DNA of 64,000 nt from positions 5,704,001-5,768,000 of the forward strand of contig NZ_CP048405.1 in the NCBI RefSeq assembly GCF_014084125.1, given 5' to 3'. Origin of the DNA: Streptacidiphilus sp. PB12-B1b (GTDB lineage Bacteria; Actinomycetota; Actinomycetes; Streptomycetales; Streptomycetaceae). Of the stretch, positions 32,713 through 41,897 are shown piece after piece; the first letter of the stretch is position 1; each line of letters opens with the position of its first letter. The notes under the pieces were generated by a model, which had not been told where the DNA came from, made no database searches, and was given only the letters and a program-made list of their open reading frames with translations. Position numbers and translations under genes: made by a program.

Positions 32713-35655
32713 TCAGCCGACCTTCACGAGTTTCCACTGCTGCGCCGCCACGGCTGCGGGTAGCTTCTGCACTATCGCGGCCCCGTTCCCGGAGGTGCCG
32801 CCGTTGTCCAGGGCCATACCGCTGACGCGGCTGATCAGCTGACTGGAGCCGTTGCCGAGGTCGACGATGGTCCAGTGCTGCGCGGGCAGTCCGTTGTTGG
32901 TGTGCTGCACCACCGCGCTACCGCTGGTCGTCGAGTTGTTGTTGTCCAGGGCCATGCCGCTGTACGCGCAGACCAGGGAGTAGTAGCCGGCCTCGATGTT
33001 GGTGAGCGTCCAGTGCTGCTGTTTGCCGCCGTTCGCGGCCCACTGCATGACGGGGGCGCCTTTGGCCGTGGAGCTGCCGTTGTCCAGGACCTCGCCGCCG
33101 GCGCCGCAGATCAGCTCGTACACGCCGTTGACTGGGAACGTCGGCACCGCGGCCGTCACGTCCAGCTCGTACAGAGGCGCCGCCGCCAGGCCGTTCAAGG
33201 CGCATGCCTGCCCGTTGCTGTCGTACGCGGGGGCCGCGCCTGACTGCAGGTAGATGGGCGCGTCCGAGCGCAGCGGCATGATGGCCAAGGTCAGTGGCGC
33301 GGTCAGGTCCGCCTGCTGGGCCAGTTGACTAAGGCTGACGGACCAGGGCTGCCCATTGTAGAAGTGGTCGTCGAGCAGGAGGTCTCCGGAGTAGATCCGG
33401 GCCAGGTCGCCCGCGTAGGTGACGGTCAGGTAGGCGTCCGTGGCACCGGTCACCTGGGACCAGGGCACCGCCAGGCTCCACTCGCCCTGCGTGGCGCTGA
33501 TCACGGCCTCGGTCGGTTCCAAGGCGCCCTTGGCCTGACCCCCCTTCAGCACGGCCGGGGCGAGCCCCGGCGTGCGGGTCTGGGTGGAGGACACTATGAT
33601 CTGCTGGGCCGCGACCGTGCCGGTGTATCGGGTGAAGACGCCATCGGTGCCCGCCGGTGCGAACGTGCTGGCGCCTGGGGCGGTGACGGTGAGGTCGGGG
33701 TAGGTGCCGAACTCGAACTGCGGCATGCCCGGGGAGGTGAAGGTGAACCCGGATGCCGTGGCGTTGAACTGGTGGGACGTCAGCAGGAGCACGTCGGTGC
33801 CGTTGACGGTCAGGCGCCACAGCTGGTCGGCCTGTGCCTGGGTCAGTACGAGCACGTCAACCTTGGTACCGGACGCGGTGGTGACCTGCATGGCGATGTC
33901 GGTTCCCGGGGTCAGGCCCGTGACCACGGTACGCCCTGCGCTGTCGGTGCCCACCTGGCCGGTACTCGCCTGGACACGGCTCACGGTGCTGCCCGTGAAC
34001 GCGAACTCGGGGGTGATCCCGTTCTGGGCGACGAACACGTACACCTGGCGGCCGAACGCGGTCAGCGAGGTGACGGGCTGGGCGCTGGCGTAGGACAGGC
34101 GGGCGTCGGCGAGGGCGAAGTTGACCGGCCAGATGAAGTACGCCCCGTCGTCGATGGTCACCCCGCTGCTCGGAAACGTGACCGTCTCGTCGGCGAACTG
34201 CACCTGGAACTGAATCCCGGGATGGCTGGCCATGGCGTACTGGCGTACATAGTTGTTCACGAAGACGAAGCCGCTGCTGCCGTCGGACCGTGCCGACCAG
34301 CGCAGACTGCTCAAGTCGGCGGAGCCGCCTGCGATCGCGGACGGCTGCCGGTAGCTCATGGGGGCCAGGTCGGAGCCGAAGGCGTTGAGGAAGTAGTGGT
34401 AGAGCTTGATCCGGCCCAGGGTGGGCCGCTGTTCGCCGAACTGGCCCAGCGCGGACTGGTAGTCGTAGTTGATGATCGGCAGGTCGTTGAAGCCGTTGCT
34501 CGCCGTCGACTCCTGCAACGTCTCGGTGCTGCCCAGCGGATTGCGTCCGCCGTGGAACATGTAGTGGCCGTAGAGGTTCACACCGGACCCGAGCTGCACC
34601 GGGATGGTCGCAGCGATGTCATCGGGCAGGTTCAGCGCGATGCGGCGGCGGTACATCGCTGCCGTGCCGCACCCGTACTCCGCGGTCAGGAACGGGTAGG
34701 AGGAGCTCAACTGGGACTGGGGATTCGGGACGGCCCCGCCGTCTGCCTTGTCGGGATAGCCGTCCTGGCCGTTCTCGCGGCTGAAGAACCGGAAGGAGTA
34801 GGTCTCGTTCGGCGCGGAGGCTGTCACGATGGTGTCCCACGGAGCGTCCTGGTAGCCGCCGAACATCGGCAGCACCTGGAGCGCGGGGTAGTTGGCACCG
34901 TTCCAGGCAGTGACCGTGTAGAGGGGTACGTCCAGTCCCAGCGAGCCGGCCATCGACTTCAGGGTCGCGATGTGGGAGGCACTGCCGCTGTACTCGTTCT
35001 CCAGCTGCACCCCGATGACCGGTCCTCCGGCCTTCCAGACCAGGCTGCTGACGCGGTTGGCCAGTTGCGTCCAGAACGAGGTGACGAATCCCAGGTAGGC
35101 GGTGTTGTTGCTGCGCGGTGTGCTCTGCGTGAGCACCCAGTCGGGGAGGCCTCCGTTGCGGACCTCGGCGTGCACCCACGGTCCGATGCGAAGCAGGACG
35201 CGCAGGCCCAGCTGCCCGCACAGGGTGACGAACTGCTGGACGTCGCAGTCGCCCGTGAACAGGTACTGGCCCTGGACTTCCTCGTGGTGGATCCAGATGA
35301 CATAGCTGGTGATGATCTGAACTCCGGCCGCCTTCATCTTCCGCAGCTCGGTCTCCCACTGCGAGGACGGCACCCGCGAGTAGTGGAACTCGCCTGAGAC
35401 CGGCAGCCAGGGCGTGCCGTTCAATGACAGGTACTGGCTGTTGACGGTCAGCGTCTGGCCGGACGGCGAGGTGACCGCAGCGCTGGTTCCCATTTGCAGG
35501 GAACCCGTCGCCGGAGCCGCGACCGGCGCACTCGCGTCGACTGTCACCACGGTGCCCGTTGCTGCCCGGGCGGGGAGCGGCACTGCCACCGCTCGGGCGA
35601 CGACCGCTGCCGCGGACGCCGCCAGGAAGGATCTGCGTGATAGCCCAAGTGCCAT
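32713..35655 (-). CDS. Secreted GH35 beta-galactosidase with ricin-type lectin domain
   Basis: A 980-residue exported enzyme. The Tat-type signal LGLSRRSFLAASAAAVVARA is followed by a GH35 (beta/alpha)8 domain (WLPVSGEFHYSRVPSSQWE, GGPVIGVQLENEY with the acid/base Glu near residue 218, FLTAEYGCG with the nucleophile Glu near residue 324). Beta-sandwich domains follow. The C-terminus (~845-980) is a ricin B/CBM13 trefoil with three QQW/QHW repeats (QQHWTLTNIEAGYYSLVCAY, AQHWTIVDLG, AQQWKLV). It would remove beta-galactose from side chains of pectin or arabinogalactan. The ATG at 35655 (AAAGGG upstream) is preferred over a start ten codons earlier. It stands alone with AraC-type operator C upstream. 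Confidence 0.88.
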   Translation of the reverse strand: MALGLSRRSFLAASAAAVVARAVAVPLPARAATGTVVTVDASAPVAAPATGSLQMGTSAAVTSPSGQTLTVNSQYLSLNGTPWLPVSGEFHYSRVPSSQWETELRKMKAAGVQIITSYVIWIHHEEVQGQYLFTGDCDVQQFVTLCGQLGLRVLLRIGPWVHAEVRNGGLPDWVLTQSTPRSNNTAYLGFVTSFWTQLANRVSSLVWKAGGPVIGVQLENEYSGSASHIATLKSMAGSLGLDVPLYTVTAWNGANYPALQVLPMFGGYQDAPWDTIVTASAPNETYSFRFFSRENGQDGYPDKADGGAVPNPQSQLSSSYPFLTAEYGCGTAAMYRRRIALNLPDDIAATIPVQLGSGVNLYGHYMFHGGRNPLGSTETLQESTASNGFNDLPIINYDYQSALGQFGEQRPTLGRIKLYHYFLNAFGSDLAPMSYRQPSAIAGGSADLSSLRWSARSDGSSGFVFVNNYVRQYAMASHPGIQFQVQFADETVTFPSSGVTIDDGAYFIWPVNFALADARLSYASAQPVTSLTAFGRQVYVFVAQNGITPEFAFTGSTVSRVQASTGQVGTDSAGRTVVTGLTPGTDIAMQVTTASGTKVDVLVLTQAQADQLWRLTVNGTDVLLLTSHQFNATASGFTFTSPGMPQFEFGTYPDLTVTAPGASTFAPAGTDGVFTRYTGTVAAQQIIVSSTQTRTPGLAPAVLKGGQAKGALEPTEAVISATQGEWSLAVPWSQVTGATDAYLTVTYAGDLARIYSGDLLLDDHFYNGQPWSVSLSQLAQQADLTAPLTLAIMPLRSDAPIYLQSGAAPAYDSNGQACALNGLAAAPLYELDVTAAVPTFPVNGVYELICGAGGEVLDNGSSTAKGAPVMQWAANGGKQQHWTLTNIEAGYYSLVCAYSGMALDNNNSTTSGSAVVQHTNNGLPAQHWTIVDLGNGSSQLISRVSGMALDNGGTSGNGAAIVQKLPAAVAAQQWKLVKVG

Positions 35656-35811
35656 GATTCTGGTCCCTTTCAGACACAACGGCATGCCTGAGCCGCCAGG
35701 GAGCGGCTACAGGACGATGAGCGCCAAGCGCGGCTAGGCACTTCAGGCGTGTGTCGCTGAGGTTTCGTACGGGTGGTACGGGCGAATGTACGACCAGTGT
35801 CTGCAGGTCAC

Positions 35812-35850
35812 TTAGCCTTTGGCTCACCTCTCGTTAGCACGAAGCACACC
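35812..35850 (-). promoter_or_regulatory. Tandem AraC-type operator C (GH35 promoter)
   Basis: TTAGCCTTTGGCTCACC (35812-35828) and TTAGCACGAAGCACACC (35834-35850) form a direct repeat spaced 22 bp apart. The second half-site shares TAGCACGAA and ACACC with operator A. It lies 157 bp upstream of the GH35 start. Apart from this site, 35656-36267 holds no gene I can recognise. Confidence 0.65.
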
Positions 35851-36267
35851 TACATACCTGGCCGGACCAATGCGATGCCGAGCTACCGGGCGCCGAAGCG
35901 GCCGCGGCGGGGACCTGGACGGCAGCGCTCCGGCCCGCGCACCCGGGCGGCCCGGGCGGTCTATGGGAATACCGGCGATTCATTGCCGGGGTAGTCGTCG
36001 TAAACGTCGATGACACCGAGTGGTCGGAGTAGTCGCACCATCACACATGCCTGACTATCCCAAGCGTCTTCAGGCGCGGGACACAGCCGGCGTCGGGGGG
36101 CCGCTCAAGCCGCCGACTGTCCAGCTGTGCCCCCTCGCCGTTGGCCGCCCAGCGACGGTGGCCACCGGCCCGGAATACGCCGGAACCCCGGTGTGCATCC
36201 AGGTACTCGACCCGGATGTGGCTGTTGTTCTAGCACAGACGGTCGCAGCAGCGACGGTGCTTCCGCA

Positions 36268-37977
36268 CTACCGGATGCGCGGTCCTTGCTGGTCCGGACG
36301 CTGGCGCGGAGGCTGCTGGACCTGGGGCTGCTGCAGCTGCTCGGGTCGGCGGTCGGGGCGCGAGACCGTCTGCTGCGGCTGGTCGGCGCGGCGGACCGGG
36401 GTCGAGTTCCGGGCAGTTCGGCCGTTGCGGGCCTGGACCTGTTCACGGTGAGCAGCGCGCTCGGCGGCGCGGCCCGCGCGGCGCCGCTCAGCAAGGCTCG
36501 GCTCCGCCCCCGCCGCGGAGGCTTCGGTGGTTTCCGGGGCCGCGGTCGCTGTGGTGGTCGGAATGCGGCTTTCGGGGGTGAGGTGGCCGCGTTCGGTCAT
36601 TACGGTGGTCAGCGGGTCCACGACGGTGACGAAGCGCAGGGCGGCGTTGTCGGTGACCGGGGTGTGCTGGAGCCAGGTGGCGCCGGTGCGGGTGGCGATG
36701 TCGTTGATGATGGTCTGCTGCTGCTGGGGTGTGAGGGCCTGGAAGACGTCCGCCGCGAGCTGGCCTCGGGCGGTGTCGTCCGGGGTCGGCGTTGTGCTGG
36801 TGGGCGCGGTGCTGGTGCTGGTGAGTTGGCGGGCGGCGAGGGCGGAGGCAGCGGCTGCCCAGTAGGCGGTGTGTCCGGCGCGGCCTTGTTCGACGTAGGG
36901 ACCGGCGGGCTGGGCGGGGTCGTTGTCGGTGACCTGATACTGGTCGCGGTAGGCGGCGATGGTGGCCAGATGCCGGGTCCAGGTGGCGCGGACGGCCGGG
37001 TCGGCGGGGGCGTCGCCCAGGCTCTGGCTCCAGTCAGGGCGGGTGGTGGTGACGCGCTCGGCCAGGGCGGTCATCCGGTCGGCGATCAGCTGGGCACGGT
37101 CGTCCAGGTAGGTGCGGTGGGCCGGGTCCATAGCGGCATTGTGCTGCGGCGCGGCCACCCAGCCGGGCAGGTCCTGGCGCACAGCAGCGCTGGCCTCCTG
37201 GAGGGCGCGAGCGTGCTGGAGCACCCGGTCCAGCTGGCCCGTGCCGCTGGAGCTGACGAAGGCGTCGGTGAGGTCGCTGCCGCTGATCTCGGCGGCCTTG
37301 AGGGTCCAGGCCAGGGTGCGCCACTGCTCGGCCTGGCGGTCGGTCGTCCGCTGATCGGTGCCGGGGGTGGGGGCGGTGGCGAGGTAGCGGTTGAGGCGCC
37401 AGGCAAGGAGCAGGCTGACGCTGTCCGCGCCGTCGATCGGGCGGGCTTCGACGGCCTGGCGCAGCAGTTGGTCGGGCCGGTGGCCGACGGTCTCGGCACG
37501 GCGCAGTGCCGCCGTGAGGGCGGGCCAGGCGGCTTCGGCGCGGACTTGTTCGGCGAGGTGGTCGGCCAGGGCGTGGTGGGCGGCGGCCTGGTGGCGCAGG
37601 GCGGCCGGGACGCGGTGCTCGGATGCAGGGATGCCGCGCTGGACGGCGAGTTCGCTGGTCTGGGTGGCGAGGTCGTGCAGGAGGTTGTCGCTGCGGGTGG
37701 TGCGGGCGTGGGCAGTGTCGAGCAGCAGGTCGGTGTCGTGGCCGGCCTGGTGGGCAGCGACCAGGACGGCGGCGAGCTGCGGCCAGTCGCGGTGCCCGGT
37801 GACGGTCGCTGCGGTGATTCCGGCCCGTTCGGAGGCGGCAGCGGCGTACCGGTCCAGGTCAGCGGCGGAGACATAGGGGTGACCTGCGGGCGTGGTGCCG
37901 GAGGCTGCGACGGTACGCAGCGCGAACGGCGTGGTCGCCGCGGTTTCGGGGGTGAAGGTGGTGGTGTTCAGGCCCAG
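36268..37977 (-). pseudogene. 3' part of a MobF-type relaxase gene
   Basis: A single leftward reading frame of about 570 codons, with high-quality actinobacterial coding sequence, runs from the inverted-repeat boundary at 37977 to a TAG at 36268. It has no start codon in its first ~250 codons. It resembles the C-terminal region of conjugative MobF/TraA relaxases of actinobacterial plasmids: ARPIDGADSVSLLLAWRLNR, AHRTYLDDRAQLIADRMTAL, RPDWSQSLGDAPADPAVR and TWTRHLATIAAYRDQYQV, with a Gln/Arg-rich tail. The relaxase and helicase domains are missing, cut off where the SDR/XRE element begins. A GTG at 37224 could give a 318-residue product but probably has no function. Confidence 0.65.
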
Positions 37978-38007
37978 GAGGTCGTACCTTGAGAGGAGCT
38001 ACACCCG
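37978..38007 (+). repeat. Left terminal inverted repeat of the SDR/XRE unit
   Basis: Thirty bases identical to the reverse complement of 39953-39982. The relaxase reading frame enters it and stops at 37999-38001. Confidence 0.85.
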
Positions 38008-38035
38008 GAGTCGGACCTGGGAAGCGTGCCTGGTT

Positions 38036-38893
38036 TCAGACGCCGGTTCCGGTGAGAGTGGCGGTTGCCTGCCAGAGCCTCTTGGCGACGGCCGGGTCCA
38101 GGCCGGCCCGGCTGGGCTTGCGGATCAGTGGGTAGCCCGTGAAGCTGAACAACCCGTCCGGACCGACGTAGGCGTTGGCGGGGACGTCTTGCGTGGCTGC
38201 GTACATGAGCGGCAGAGCTCCGTGTTCGACGTCCTGGACCAGGAACGGGAGCCGGTTGACGAATCCCAGCGGCGAGTGCGTGACCAGTCCGGTCCGCGCG
38301 ACGCCAGGGTGAGCGATGACCGAGCGGACATGGCTGCCCGAGGCGGTCAAGCGGCGCTGCAATTCCAGCGAGAACAGCACACCGGCGAGCTTGGACGACT
38401 CGTAGACGGCCAGCCCGTTGTACTTGCGGGTGCGCCAGTCGAGGTCGTCGAGGTCCAGCTTGCCGAATCGGTGCAGTTGGCTGGAGACCGTCACCACGCG
38501 GTCGGTCAGCCGGGGCAGCAGTAGGTTGGTGAGCACGAACGGCCCGAAATAGTTCGTCGCGGTCTGTACGTCCAGGCCCTGCGCGGTGCGCGCCGCCGGG
38601 ATGTCCATCACTCCTGCGTTGTTGATCAGAACATCGATGTCGCCGGTGTACGACGTCGCAAACGCACGTACCGAGTCCAGGTCGGCGACATCGAGTTGCC
38701 GGACATCGAAATCTCCACGCATACCGGCCACTGCCTGGCGCGCCTTGTCGACGTTGCGCACGGCCAGCACCACGTGGGCGCCGACCCGTGCGAGTTCGCG
38801 AGCGGTCACCAGCCCGATCCCCCCGCCAGCACCGGTGATCACCACCGTCACGCCGGTCATGCTCGGCAGCCGGTCCGCGGTCCATTTGGCCAT
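38036..38893 (-). CDS. Short-chain dehydrogenase/reductase
   Basis: A 285-residue cytoplasmic NAD(P)-dependent oxidoreductase. It has the Rossmann motif TVVITGAGGGIGLVTARELA, DVLINNAGVM, and the catalytic Ser-Tyr-Lys set (VSSQLHRFG; YESSKLAG, where the Tyr-x-x-x-Lys is intact). The length and the C-terminal region resemble retinol-dehydrogenase/WW-domain-oxidoreductase-like SDRs. The substrate is unknown. The ATG at 38893 has GGAGGA 8 nt upstream. It is divergent from the XRE regulator, which probably controls it. Both lie inside the inverted-repeat unit. Confidence 0.85.
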   Translation of the reverse strand: MAKWTADRLPSMTGVTVVITGAGGGIGLVTARELARVGAHVVLAVRNVDKARQAVAGMRGDFDVRQLDVADLDSVRAFATSYTGDIDVLINNAGVMDIPAARTAQGLDVQTATNYFGPFVLTNLLLPRLTDRVVTVSSQLHRFGKLDLDDLDWRTRKYNGLAVYESSKLAGVLFSLELQRRLTASGSHVRSVIAHPGVARTGLVTHSPLGFVNRLPFLVQDVEHGALPLMYAATQDVPANAYVGPDGLFSFTGYPLIRKPSRAGLDPAVAKRLWQATATLTGTGV

Positions 38894-39064
38894 GGTGAAA
38901 TCCTCCAGAGGCTTTTTTCCCTGATTCCTGACGTCGTCCAGTGAAGAGGACCCGTGCCGACGGATGAAGGACTTGCTCAACCACTGAATGGCAGGGCGTG
39001 GCTCCCCGTGTTGACCTGCCGGACAATGAGCTGGAGGTATACGACATTCGACGTGGGGAGCCCG

Positions 39065-39919
39065 ATGGTGGACACGGCACTGGATGGCGATGGTCTGGCT
39101 GATTTCCTGCGCGGACGGCGGGAGTCCTTGCAACCCGAGGACGTCGGGTTGCGCCGCGGCGCACGACGGCGCACGACCGGGCTGCGCCGGGAGGAGGTCG
39201 CCGAGCTGTGCGACATGTCGGCCGACTATTTGGCCCGGCTGGAACGCGGTAGTGGTTCCCAGCCGTCGCAGCAGATGGCAGCGGCCATCGCCCGGGGCCT
39301 GCGCCTGACCCCCGACGAACGTGACCACCTGTTCCTGCTGTGCGGGCACCGCCTCCAGACACGGCGACTACGCGAAGCGCACATCAGTCCCGGGCTGCTG
39401 CGGGTCATGGACCGGCTTCAGGACACACCGGCGCAGATCGTGGGCACGGTCGGTGAAACGCTGCAGCAAACGCCGCCCGCCGTGGCGCTGCTCGGCGACG
39501 AGACGCGTCACACCGGCCCGGCGCGCAGCGCCCTCTACCGGTGGTTCACCGACCCCACCGCCCGCCACCGGTACCTGCCCGACGACCACCACCTGCACAG
39601 CCGCGTCTACGTCGCCATCCTGCGCGCCAGTGCCACCGCGCAGGGGCCCGGATCGCCGGCCGCCTCGCTCGTGGCCGACCTGCAACACAACGAGGAATTC
39701 GCCGAGCTGTGGAACCGCCACGAAGTGGGACTGCGGTGGAGCAACGCCAAACGCTTCGTCCACCCCGAGGTCGGACGCATCGACCTGTACTGCCAGACAC
39801 TGCTCGACCCCGACCAGGGGCAGTCCCTACTCATCTTCACCGCCACACCTGGTACGGAGAGCCACGACAAGCTTGCCCTGCTGACCGTGCTCGGCGCCGA
39901 CACATTCGCAGGCTCCTGA
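39065..39919 (+). CDS. XRE-family regulator with MmyB-like ligand domain
   Basis: A 284-residue DNA-binding protein. The helix-turn-helix is GLRREEVAELCDMSADYLAR, then LERGSGSQPS. The C-terminal ~170 residues form the MmyB-like domain typical of actinobacterial XRE regulators next to SDR genes (HSRVYVAILRASATAQ, FAELWNRHEVGLRWSNAKRF). The ATG at 39065 (GGGGAG just upstream) is preferred to a start 37 codons earlier. It is divergent from the SDR gene across 171 bp, presumably its operator region. Confidence 0.85.
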   Translation: MVDTALDGDGLADFLRGRRESLQPEDVGLRRGARRRTTGLRREEVAELCDMSADYLARLERGSGSQPSQQMAAAIARGLRLTPDERDHLFLLCGHRLQTRRLREAHISPGLLRVMDRLQDTPAQIVGTVGETLQQTPPAVALLGDETRHTGPARSALYRWFTDPTARHRYLPDDHHLHSRVYVAILRASATAQGPGSPAASLVADLQHNEEFAELWNRHEVGLRWSNAKRFVHPEVGRIDLYCQTLLDPDQGQSLLIFTATPGTESHDKLALLTVLGADTFAGS

Positions 39920-39952
39920 CGCACGTGCGGCACTCTCGGAGCCGAGCGCCTT

Positions 39953-39982
39953 CGGGTGTAGCTCCTCTCAAGGTACGACCTC
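39953..39982 (-). repeat. Right terminal inverted repeat of the SDR/XRE unit
   Basis: Exact reverse complement of 37978-38007. It lies 33 bp after the XRE stop codon. Confidence 0.85.
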
Positions 39983-40187
39983 ACCGGCACCGAGCCGCGA
40001 GTTCACATGTGAGGTGTGATCCTTCCGGCGGTTCCGGTCGTCCCGCCGCTGATCACCGAGGACCGCTCGGCCGATCTTCGGCCTGGCCGGCACGCCTACC
40101 CCGCGGCGCTCCAACGAGGGGCCGCCGCATGGGCCACGGGCGATGCGCCAGACACCGACGTCCCAGCCCGGCCCGTCCCTCCAAAGG
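39983..40187. other. Unassigned sequence between the SDR/XRE unit and the intron 3' end
   Basis: About 200 bp. If the group II intron ends at 40188, this is what remains of its 3' exon (read leftwards). It has an open leftward frame without recognised similarity. Confidence 0.3.
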
Positions 40188-40235
40188 GTCGGGTAGCCCC
40201 GGGCACCTCCGTGGCTCCCACAGAACCGTGCGTAA
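40188..40235 (-). other. 3' end of a group II intron: domain V half and domain VI
   Basis: Read leftwards, CACGGTTC (the 3' strand of domain V) is followed by a domain VI-like stem and the intron-end-like sequence GGGGCTACCCGAC ending at 40188. The other half of domain V is at 42863-42895, on the far side of the IS-bounded unit. The two were contiguous before that insertion. Confidence 0.7.
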
Positions 40236-40407
40236 GAGCCCGCGCAGATAGGCGGGTGGGGCACTCGGGCAGTGAGGTGAGCACAGGTCTCCGTGATCAA
40301 GGAGTTGCGACGCTCTGTGATCACTGGGGAGACCCGTGCCCGTTCTTCCAGCATGGCTGACCGACCCATTGTGGGACCAATTCGCGGCGCTGCTGCCCGC
40401 CGTGGGG
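40236..40407 (+). pseudogene. Truncated IS5-family element: left end and first transposase codons
   Basis: Contains the terminal inverted repeat, the leader shared with 42762-42862, and an ATG at 40336 opening PVLPAWLTDPLWDQFAALLPA. The match ends right at the aldo/keto reductase stop codon. Confidence 0.75.
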
Positions 40408-41280
40408 TTAGCGGCCGATCTTGTCCAGCTCGGCGAGATCGTCGTCGGAGAGCTGGAGTTCCGCGCCTGCGACGTTCTCTCGCAGGTGTGCCACCGACGA
40501 GGTGCCGGGGATCAGCAGGATGTTCGGCGACCGCTGCAACAACCAGGTCAGGGCAACCGACATCGGCGCCGCGTCCAGCCGGGTGGCCACGGCCGTGAGC
40601 GCGGAGGATTGCAGCGGGCTGAAGCCGCCGAGGGGGAAGAAGGGCACGTAGGCGATGTCCTGTTCGGCGAGTTCGTCGATCAGCTCGTCGTCTTGGCGGT
40701 GGGCGAGGTTGTACATGTTCTGGACGCACACGATCGGCGCGATCGAGCGTGCCTCTGCGACCTGTGCCGTCGTCGCGTTGCTCACGCCGAGGTGTCGAAT
40801 CATTCCCTGCTGCTGGAGTTCGACGAGTGTTTCGAACGCCTCAGCGAGCGAACCGGGCACGGGGCCCTGGGCGTCGCCGAGCCGGAGGTTGACCACGTCC
40901 AGCGTGTCGAGGCCGAGGTTCTCCAGGTTCTCGGTGACGGCCCTGCGCAGCTCTTCGGGCTTGCGCGCCGGGGGCCAGCCGCCCTCCTGGTCCCGGGTCG
41001 CGCCGACCTTGGTCACGATGTGCAGCGCGTCGGGGTACGGGTGCAGGGCTTCGCGGATCAGCTGGTTGGTGATGTGCGGCCCGTAGGCGTCGGCGGTGTC
41101 GATGTGGGTGATGCCAAGGCCGACGGCCTCGCTCAGGACGGCGAGTGCGCCGTTGCGGTCGGCGGGCGGCCCCATGACCCAGGGGCCGGCGAGCTGCATG
41201 GCGCCGTAGCCGAACCGGGTGACGGTCAGGTCGCCCAGGTTCCAGGTGCCGCCGGGCAGCGAGGCGGAGGGGGTGCTCAT
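40408..41280 (-). CDS. Aldo/keto reductase
   Basis: A 290-residue NADPH-dependent oxidoreductase of the AKR TIM-barrel superfamily. It has the catalytic Asp and Tyr near the N-terminus (HIDTADAYGPHI), the Lys (HIVTKVGATRD), and a C-terminal cofactor-binding region (ILLIPGTSSVAHLRENVAGA). The start MSTPSASLPGG has GAAAGG upstream. It is divergent from an HxlR regulator, a common pairing for redox or aldehyde stress. It ends against the truncated IS at 40407 and moves with the IS-bounded unit. Confidence 0.88.
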   Translation of the reverse strand: MSTPSASLPGGTWNLGDLTVTRFGYGAMQLAGPWVMGPPADRNGALAVLSEAVGLGITHIDTADAYGPHITNQLIREALHPYPDALHIVTKVGATRDQEGGWPPARKPEELRRAVTENLENLGLDTLDVVNLRLGDAQGPVPGSLAEAFETLVELQQQGMIRHLGVSNATTAQVAEARSIAPIVCVQNMYNLAHRQDDELIDELAEQDIAYVPFFPLGGFSPLQSSALTAVATRLDAAPMSVALTWLLQRSPNILLIPGTSSVAHLRENVAGAELQLSDDDLAELDKIGR

Positions 41281-41357
41281 GGTGTGCCTTTCGTGTCGAG
41301 CCAGGGGATGGTGCCTGACGGCTCCTTGCACCACTATTGGTACGTAGCTTCTAATCG

Positions 41358-41373
41358 GGAAGTAGGCACTTCC
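41358..41373. promoter_or_regulatory. Palindrome in the AKR/HxlR divergent promoter
   Basis: GGAAGT-AGGC-ACTTCC is a perfect inverted repeat (arms 41358-41363 and 41368-41373) about 38 bp before the HxlR start. It is a candidate HxlR operator; promoter boxes are not clear. Confidence 0.45.
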
Positions 41374-41410
41374 GAGTTCGTAGGGCACCTGCAGGTGAGA
41401 GGAACGGTCC

Positions 41411-41854
41411 ATGGCGACGATGACGGCGGCCCAGCAAAGGGCACAGGCCAAGGTGGAGTACGACGCCTTCGTGGCGGCCTGTCCCAGCCGCAAGCTGCTC
41501 GACCGGATCTCCGACAAGTGGGTCACGCTGATCCTGGCCGGGCTCGGCAGCGACAGCGCGCATGAGCCCGGCGCCGACTGCGCCGGCGAGCCCCGGGTGA
41601 TGCGCTACTCGGAGTTGCAGCGCCTGCTGGCCGGCGTCAGCCAGAAGATGCTCACCCAGACGCTGCGCTCCCTGGAGCGCGACGGCCTGGTGTCCCGCTC
41701 CGTAGTGCCGACCGTGCCGGTCACGGTCTCCTACGAGCTGACGGATCTCGGCCTGTCGCTGTACGAGATGATGCGGGGCCTCAAGGCCTGGGCCGAGGTG
41801 CACATGGACGATGTGCTCGCCAACCGCCAGACTTACGAGACCCGCGTCGCCTGA
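41411..41854 (+). CDS. HxlR-family transcriptional regulator
   Basis: A 147-residue winged-helix regulator with the family signature CPSRKLLDRISDKWVTLILA, where the Cys could be a redox switch. The recognition helix region is RYSELQRLLAGVSQKMLTQT, then the wing RDGLVSRSVVPTVPVTVSYE. An unusual ~15-residue loop (GSDSAHEPGADCAGE) is inserted after the first helix. It is divergent from the aldo/keto reductase, which it probably represses. Confidence 0.88.
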   Translation: MATMTAAQQRAQAKVEYDAFVAACPSRKLLDRISDKWVTLILAGLGSDSAHEPGADCAGEPRVMRYSELQRLLAGVSQKMLTQTLRSLERDGLVSRSVVPTVPVTVSYELTDLGLSLYEMMRGLKAWAEVHMDDVLANRQTYETRVA

Positions 41855-41897
41855 ACCACAACAGGGTTGCTGACCAGCGGGAACAGTCTGCGCGTAA

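Larger units (their letters stand above)
37978..39982. mobile_element. 2.0-kb unit with perfect 30-bp terminal inverted repeats carrying SDR and XRE genes
   Basis: Identical 30-bp inverted repeats (37978-38007 and 39953-39982; the outer 20 bases read GAGGTCGTACCTTGAGAGGA) bound a divergent SDR/XRE gene pair. No transposase is inside. The left repeat interrupts the relaxase gene. No convincing target duplication was found outside the repeats (CCCAG on the left, ACCGG on the right). It is best described as a non-autonomous transposon or passenger cassette moved by an enzyme in trans. Confidence 0.7.

Noticed and set aside
36127-37992. Long rightward reading frame over the relaxase remnant
   Set aside because: It is Gly/Val/Ala-rich antisense sequence produced by GC-skewed codons. 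The leftward frame has recognisable family segments.
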